Positions 39,923-44,029 of a DNA stretch of 44,029 bases are shown one piece after another. The position numbers were made by a program, and so were the translations under genes. The DNA comes from Fischerella muscicola SAG 1427-1 = PCC 73103. GTDB taxonomy: Bacteria; Cyanobacteriota; Cyanobacteriia; Cyanobacteriales; Nostocaceae. Position 1 is the first letter of the stretch; each line of letters opens with the position of its first letter. The notes beneath the pieces were generated by a model. That model made no database searches and was not told where the DNA came from. It was given only the letters and a program-made list of their open reading frames with translations. Location of the stretch: positions 1 to 44,029 of the forward strand of contig NZ_AJLJ01000249.1 in assembly GCF_000317245.1 (NCBI RefSeq). Direction: 5' to 3'.

Positions 39923-40729
39923 TCAAATTATTTTTGTCCACAACAATCTTCTGAGACGAGAGAAGATGCTGTCGTTTGGTGAGTCGAGTTCAAGAAATTC
40001 GACAGTTTCACCTTCCAATCTGCGAGCAATGTTATCAAAGGCGGTAGCCGCTAAAGAGGGAGTTTCTGCTAATACTAAAGGTTCGCCGCGATTGGTAGAG
40101 ACTATAACGCGCTCATCATCCGGGATCACCCCAATTAGAGGAATTGCCAGAAGTTCCTGAACATCATGCACAGACATCATATCATTTGCCCGTACCATTG
40201 CGGGTTTGATCCGGTTAATTATTAAATGAATACGTTTGACACCCTGTGCTTCTAATAACCCGACGACGCGATCGGCATCTCGGACGGAAGCGATTTCAGG
40301 TGTGGTAACAATTAATGCTTCTTTGGCTGGGGCGATCGCATTTTTAAACCCCATTTCAATACCTGCGGGACTATCAATAATTACATATTGATACTTTTGT
40401 GCCAGTGCATTCACTAATAACTTCATCTGATCAGGAGTGACTGCATCTTTTGTACGGTTCTGGGCCGCGGGTAACAAGACTAAGTTTGGTTGACGCTTGT
40501 CTTTTACCAATGCTTGTTCAAGGCGACACTCCCTAGCTAAAACTTCTACCGCCGTGTAAACAATGCGATTTTCTAGTCCTAGCAACAAATCTAAATTTCT
40601 CAAGCCAAAATCTGCATCAACTAATGCTACTTGACGCCCTATTTTTGCTAAGGCCATGCCTAAATTGGCTGTACAAGTGGTTTTACCCACGCCTCCTTTA
40701 CCGGAGCTAATCACAATAATGCGAGTCAT
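39923..40729 (-). CDS. minD: Septum site-determining ATPase MinD
   Basis: The 268-residue ParA/MinD ATPase cycles between cytosol and membrane, recruiting MinC to block FtsZ assembly. The deviant Walker A motif SSGKGGVGKTT begins at residue 8 and VDADFGLRNLDLLLG gives the switch I region. VIIDSPAGIE is the Walker B and MTRIIVISSGK the standard N-terminus. The C-terminal SIFSRLRRLLWTK is an amphipathic membrane-targeting helix. An in-frame ATG 42 bases upstream (40771) would add 14 residues unlike the family, so the ATG at 40729 is preferred. It lies between minC (49-base gap) and minE. Confidence 0.95.
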   Translation of the reverse strand: MTRIIVISSGKGGVGKTTCTANLGMALAKIGRQVALVDADFGLRNLDLLLGLENRIVYTAVEVLARECRLEQALVKDKRQPNLVLLPAAQNRTKDAVTPDQMKLLVNALAQKYQYVIIDSPAGIEMGFKNAIAPAKEALIVTTPEIASVRDADRVVGLLEAQGVKRIHLIINRIKPAMVRANDMMSVHDVQELLAIPLIGVIPDDERVIVSTNRGEPLVLAETPSLAATAFDNIARRLEGETVEFLELDSPNDSIFSRLRRLLWTKII

Positions 40730-40778
40730 GACAAAAACGCGCTCGATGATGTTTCTGTAAATATATAACAATAGAGCT

Positions 40779-41867
40779 TCATGGCTCTTGGTTTATCCGA
40801 TTAAATAGGGTCTTAGAAAAATCACTAGCCCTACCGATACGAATTCCTCGTGGTGTTACGTATGCCACTTCGGGATAAAATTGTAACGGTAATTTTTCTG
40901 GCGCTCTAGCAACAGCATCTGCGATCCGCAATTGGGTTGGTTCCATTTGCAAGGCCATAATCAGACACTCACGATTACCCCCAGCACCAGCATGAGCAAT
41001 TCCTCGGAGACGACCCCACACGAGAATATCACCATCTGCAACTACGATACCACCTGGATTTACATCTCCTAAGATAATGACACTTCCAGGGTGGCGAATT
41101 TCTACACCAGACCGCACCGTCATCTCTAGATAAAGGGCATCTTTTGAAGGTTTGTTGCTGACTTTAGAATTAGAAGCAAGAATATTTTCTCGTTGTATTT
41201 GTTCAACAGAATAACCAGCTGTCGCAGCTGCGATCGCAGTTTGGCGACGACTGGTAGCAACTGACTTCAGTTGCATTTGCACATTCCCTAAAGTTTCGGC
41301 GAGTTGTTGCAGTTGTCTTGCATCTAAAAGGCGATCGCTTGCTACTAAATGCACAGGAGTATTCGGTACGGTTAAGCGATCGCTACCATGAAGTCGTACT
41401 TTTAATTGTTGCCAAATATCATTCCAATTTCGTTCCGAGCCAGACAGCTGCGATTCTGTAGGCAAAATTAATAAGAATCTTCCCTCCTCTGTTTTCATCT
41501 GAATTTGAATATTTTTCTTCACCCCATTTTCCGCTGGAGGTGATTTAGGTAACTCTTTATGCAAGAGGTCAACATCCAATTCTGCATCCCCAACCGTATC
41601 AGACTCTACACTAGCAACAGCAGAATTTGATTCCAGTTCAATCACAGAATTGGACTTTAAATACAGCAGAACAGAATTTATCTCCGCTTCTGGAAGTATA
41701 GAAGTAGACTCCGTATCATCCACAACAGAATCAGTCTCTGTAACAGTATCTTGATCTCGATCAGAAACAGTAAACTTTACCTCTACATCAGAAAGGCTGG
41801 AGATTGATTCTGCATCATCAACAGCAGAATGTGACTTGAGATCGGGCATAGCAGAATCAGAAGTCAT
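40779..41867 (-). CDS. minC: Septum site-determining protein MinC, with acidic N-terminal extension
   Basis: The 362-residue FtsZ inhibitor is longer than the 230-270 residues usual elsewhere. The C-terminal domain (about 245-355) is the beta-helix that dimerises and binds MinD, with RSGVEIRHPGSVIILGDVNPGG and DILVWGRLRGIAHAGAGGN. The N-terminal FtsZ-binding domain covers about 115-210 (IQIQMKTEEGRFLLILPTESQL onward). Before it lie about 110 residues of acidic, Ser/Val-rich, quasi-repetitive sequence (VDDAES, VVDDTES, SNSVIELESNSAVASVESD), predicted disordered. It is the first gene of the min operon; a 625-base spacer is upstream. Confidence 0.93.
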   Translation of the reverse strand: MTSDSAMPDLKSHSAVDDAESISSLSDVEVKFTVSDRDQDTVTETDSVVDDTESTSILPEAEINSVLLYLKSNSVIELESNSAVASVESDTVGDAELDVDLLHKELPKSPPAENGVKKNIQIQMKTEEGRFLLILPTESQLSGSERNWNDIWQQLKVRLHGSDRLTVPNTPVHLVASDRLLDARQLQQLAETLGNVQMQLKSVATSRRQTAIAAATAGYSVEQIQRENILASNSKVSNKPSKDALYLEMTVRSGVEIRHPGSVIILGDVNPGGIVVADGDILVWGRLRGIAHAGAGGNRECLIMALQMEPTQLRIADAVARAPEKLPLQFYPEVAYVTPRGIRIGRASDFSKTLFNRINQEP

Positions 41868-42492
41868 GTAGCATTAGCCTAAAAGAAAAACTGAGCAATT
41901 AATAATCTTAAATTATTTGTCTTTGATACTGGGTTGTTGAAAGTTGTAAATTGTCAAACAGAAGCGAGACAGAAATTCTTTCTGTCTTTAGAAGCTCACG
42001 TGAATGATAGATGTTTACCCTGGCTTGGTATAAGAATCTAGCACAAATTCTCTTAAGAATTTGGAAGCACGATTTGAAACAAACTACTGAAATCGTGGCT
42101 CCAACAATTGTACAACGCGATTTATACAGAATTCTTTGCAAAACTGGTTCATCCACAACACCTCTGGCTTCAAGGGAACAGGAAAACACAAAAGAGACAA
42201 ATATTGATCCGTTATATCATTTCCCAAAATTCTTGATAAAAATCCTTCCCCTTGTCTGACTTGTCATCCTCGTCTGGTCGCCAAATCTATCAGATTTTAG
42301 AGTGAAACGATAGAAATTATGTGTAAATTTATCTAACAAAAGCCTCTTGTGTCTCCGTTTAAATACGATCCAAACCAGCTTCTGAGGTAATTTTGATTTT
42401 ATAAGTTGCACTAGTAGTTCTCTTTTTGTGCAAATTCCAATAATATAAGTTCCTTGTTTAAAAGGGTTTTTGTCCGACAAGGATTATAAGTA
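41868..42492. other. Long spacer between minC and the subtilisin gene
   Basis: It holds two perfect hairpins, AGACAGAAA / TTTCTGTCT around TTC (41967-41987) and CACGATTT / AAATCGTG with a 13-base loop (42069-42097). Frames of about 80-93 codons on both strands overlap each other and look like chance. The spacer must contain the minCDE and peptidase promoters. No gene is supported. Confidence 0.45.
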
Positions 42493-43908
42493 ATGAGATT
42501 AGGTTTGATAATCCACTCGTGTTTATTATATTTTTCCTGTTTTTCATATTTATCTATAGTTCTTGTAAGCTTAAAAACGCTGGTAGCTCCTGCTCATGCT
42601 CAAATCAGCCCTTCTGTTAATAGCTTGGAACAAACCAATCTTCTGGACTTTGATCACCTAATTTCTAAAGCCAAAAAATATGGCACTGTCAGAGTCATCA
42701 TTGGTTTAAAAACAAATTTTATACCTGAAGGCAGGCTAACAACTACTTTAGTTCAGAGTCAAAGAACAGCGATCGCTCGCATCCAAAATGTTGTCTTGAG
42801 CAAACTCTCAGGTGACAATCCTAGTGCAATCATCAAGTTTAAGACAATTCCTTACTTTGCTGCCCAGCTCAATGCTCAATCTTTGGCGCTTCTTCAATCT
42901 GATCCCAACATCATTAGTATTCAAGAAGACATAGCTATAGCAGTGACACTGACAGAAAGTATTCCTGTGACTAGAGCTAATAGCGCTTGGGAAAGTGGAT
43001 ATACAGGTGCAGGGCAAACAATTGCTATTTTAGATACAGGTATAGATTCCAACCATCCTTTTTTAGCAGGCAAAGTAGTTTCAGAAGCCTGTTACTCAAC
43101 AACTGATTTAGTTTATCAAAGTACAACTTTATGCCCAAATGGATCGCTGCAACAGGTAGGAACTGGCTCCGCAGTGAATTGCCCCACTACTATTGATGAC
43201 TGCAATCATGGTACTCATGTAGCTGGAATTGCTGCGGGCAAAGGCCCTAACTTTTCTGGGGTTGCCAAAGACGCTAAAATCATTGCGGTTCAAATCTTCT
43301 CTCGATTTAATTCTGCTAGCCAGTGCTATCCGGTTTCCGCACCCTGTGTCTTGAGTTATTTGAGTGATCAAATACGAGGTCTAGAACAGGTTTATAACCT
43401 CCGTTCCAACTTCACAATTGCAGCAGCTAACATGAGTTTAGGAGGGGGTAACTATACGAGTAACTGTGATACAACGAATCAAAACTTCAAGGCAATTATT
43501 GATAATCTCCGCTCTGTTGGAATTGCGACTGTAATTGCTGCCGGAAATAACGGTAGCACTAACGGTCTGAGTTTCCCTGGTTGCATCTCATCAGCAATTA
43601 GTGTCGGTTCTACTAAAGACGGTAGTTCTGTCGGTGCTGTTGATGAAGTATCGAGTTATTCTAATAGTGCTTCATTTCTATCTCTTTTGGCTCCAGGAGA
43701 AGCAATCTACTCTTCGATTCCGGGTGGTGGTTACAGTAACTTCTACGGAACTTCGATGGCTGCTCCCCATGTTACAGGAGCGTGGGCTATTTTTAAGCAA
43801 AGGAACCCATCAGCTACTGTTGCGGATACTCTGACAAATTTTCAAAACACAGGTGTTCCCATAACTGATCCTAAAAACGGCATCACGAAATCGCGTATCC
43901 GTCTTTGA
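42493..43908 (+). CDS. Secreted subtilisin-family (S8) serine peptidase
   Basis: The 471-residue precursor has a signal peptide (about 1-36, ending PAHAQ). An inhibitor I9-like propeptide follows (about 60-150, with VRVIIGLKTNF and DPNIISIQEDIAIAV). The catalytic domain has Asp181 (AILDTGIDSNHP), His239 (CNHGTHVAGIAAG), the oxyanion Asn352 (AAGNNG) and Ser421 (FYGTSMAAPHVTGAW). Six or more cysteines in the catalytic domain (CYSTTD, TLCPNG, NCPTTIDDC, QCYP, PCVLS, PGCISS) suggest disulfides and an extracellular location. The C-terminus is short, with no anchor or P domain. A 21-22-base tandem repeat begins right after the stop. Confidence 0.94.
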   Translation: MRLGLIIHSCLLYFSCFSYLSIVLVSLKTLVAPAHAQISPSVNSLEQTNLLDFDHLISKAKKYGTVRVIIGLKTNFIPEGRLTTTLVQSQRTAIARIQNVVLSKLSGDNPSAIIKFKTIPYFAAQLNAQSLALLQSDPNIISIQEDIAIAVTLTESIPVTRANSAWESGYTGAGQTIAILDTGIDSNHPFLAGKVVSEACYSTTDLVYQSTTLCPNGSLQQVGTGSAVNCPTTIDDCNHGTHVAGIAAGKGPNFSGVAKDAKIIAVQIFSRFNSASQCYPVSAPCVLSYLSDQIRGLEQVYNLRSNFTIAAANMSLGGGNYTSNCDTTNQNFKAIIDNLRSVGIATVIAAGNNGSTNGLSFPGCISSAISVGSTKDGSSVGAVDEVSSYSNSASFLSLLAPGEAIYSSIPGGGYSNFYGTSMAAPHVTGAWAIFKQRNPSATVADTLTNFQNTGVPITDPKNGITKSRIRL

Positions 43909-43914
43909 AAATGA

Positions 43915-44029
43915 CGAGTTGCAAAAGCTAGTTTACGAGTCACAAAAGCTTCGTTTGCAAGTTGCAAAAGCTAGTTTACGAGTTGCAAAAGCTAGTTTAC
44001 GAGTCACAAAAGCTTCGTTTGCGAGTTGT
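43915..44029. repeat. 21-22-base tandem repeat, continues past the window
   Basis: At least five units run to the window edge. One type starts GAGTTGCAAAAGCTAG and ends TTTAC; the other starts GAGTCACAAAAGCTTCG and ends TTTGC. The two types alternate irregularly. Units are contiguous with no spacers, so it is not a CRISPR. It starts six bases past the peptidase stop. Confidence 0.85.

Noticed and set aside
42011..42259. 82-codon plus-strand frame in the minC / peptidase spacer
   Set aside because: It overlaps an equally long minus frame, contains a hairpin and shows no recognisable domain or ribosome binding site.

Overview
The window is chromosomal DNA of a cyanobacterium, most likely a filamentous, Nostocales-type one. 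Evidence: the octamer GCGATCGC (HIP1) recurs in coding DNA; there is a gene for PetL, a 31-residue cytochrome b6f subunit; a plastid-lipid-associated (PAP/fibrillin) protein is present; and the spacers carry heptanucleotide tandem repeats (GGGCATT, TTCCCTG, CCCCGCG, CAATGAC types) typical of these genomes. No rRNA, tRNA, CRISPR array, phage module or intact transposase was seen.

Layout. 1-5.8 kb: a cut-off HD phosphohydrolase gene and an MscS channel with a cyclic-nucleotide-binding domain, divergent from a large PAS / kinase-like / sensor / HAMP / adenylate cyclase protein. This looks like a cAMP-centred unit. 6.0-8.2 kb: moeB (E1-like, rhodanese fusion), a JAMM (M67) peptidase and a four-helix-bundle gene bracketed by two related palindromes, all on the minus strand. 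8.4-9.5 kb: mnmH. 9.6-11.3 kb: a pentapeptide-repeat protein. 11.8-14.7 kb: a large secreted zinc metalloprotease. 15.2-18.7 kb: a two-partner-secretion exoprotein broken by a +1 frameshift, then an orphan HigA-like regulator. 18.7-20.7 kb: dnaG. 20.9-24.2 kb: a two-domain peptidoglycan hydrolase with an altered amidase site, a WD40 protein and two small secreted cysteine proteins. 24.3-28.2 kb: a GNAT, a PHP phosphoesterase, purM, a small conserved protein and the iron superoxide dismutase gene sodB.

28.8-31.8 kb is accessory in character: a decayed Uma2-family gene, an AllA-like protein, ExoD, two copies of a structured ~80-base element, and a fibrillin gene. 32.0-35.3 kb: aroB, a secreted Cu/Zn superoxide dismutase, petL and bioB. 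35.8-38.7 kb: a membrane-anchored pentapeptide protein, a RimJ/RimL-type acetyltransferase and SelO. 38.8-39.1 kb: a ~296-base MITE with 19-base terminal inverted repeats; a solo copy of its end lies at 31.8 kb. 39.6-41.9 kb: the division-site operon minC-minD-minE. 42.5-43.9 kb: a secreted subtilisin, followed by a 21-22-base tandem repeat running off the window.

Most genes are single housekeeping units separated by repeat-rich spacers. The sets that plausibly work together are the cAMP unit at the left edge, the JAMM/E1 pair, and minCDE. The least explained features are the palindrome-bracketed four-helix-bundle gene, the duplicated structured element at 30.6-30.9 kb, a possible small RNA ending in a good terminator near 25.77 kb, and the cyclase/channel pair with an AT-rich perfect palindrome between the genes.
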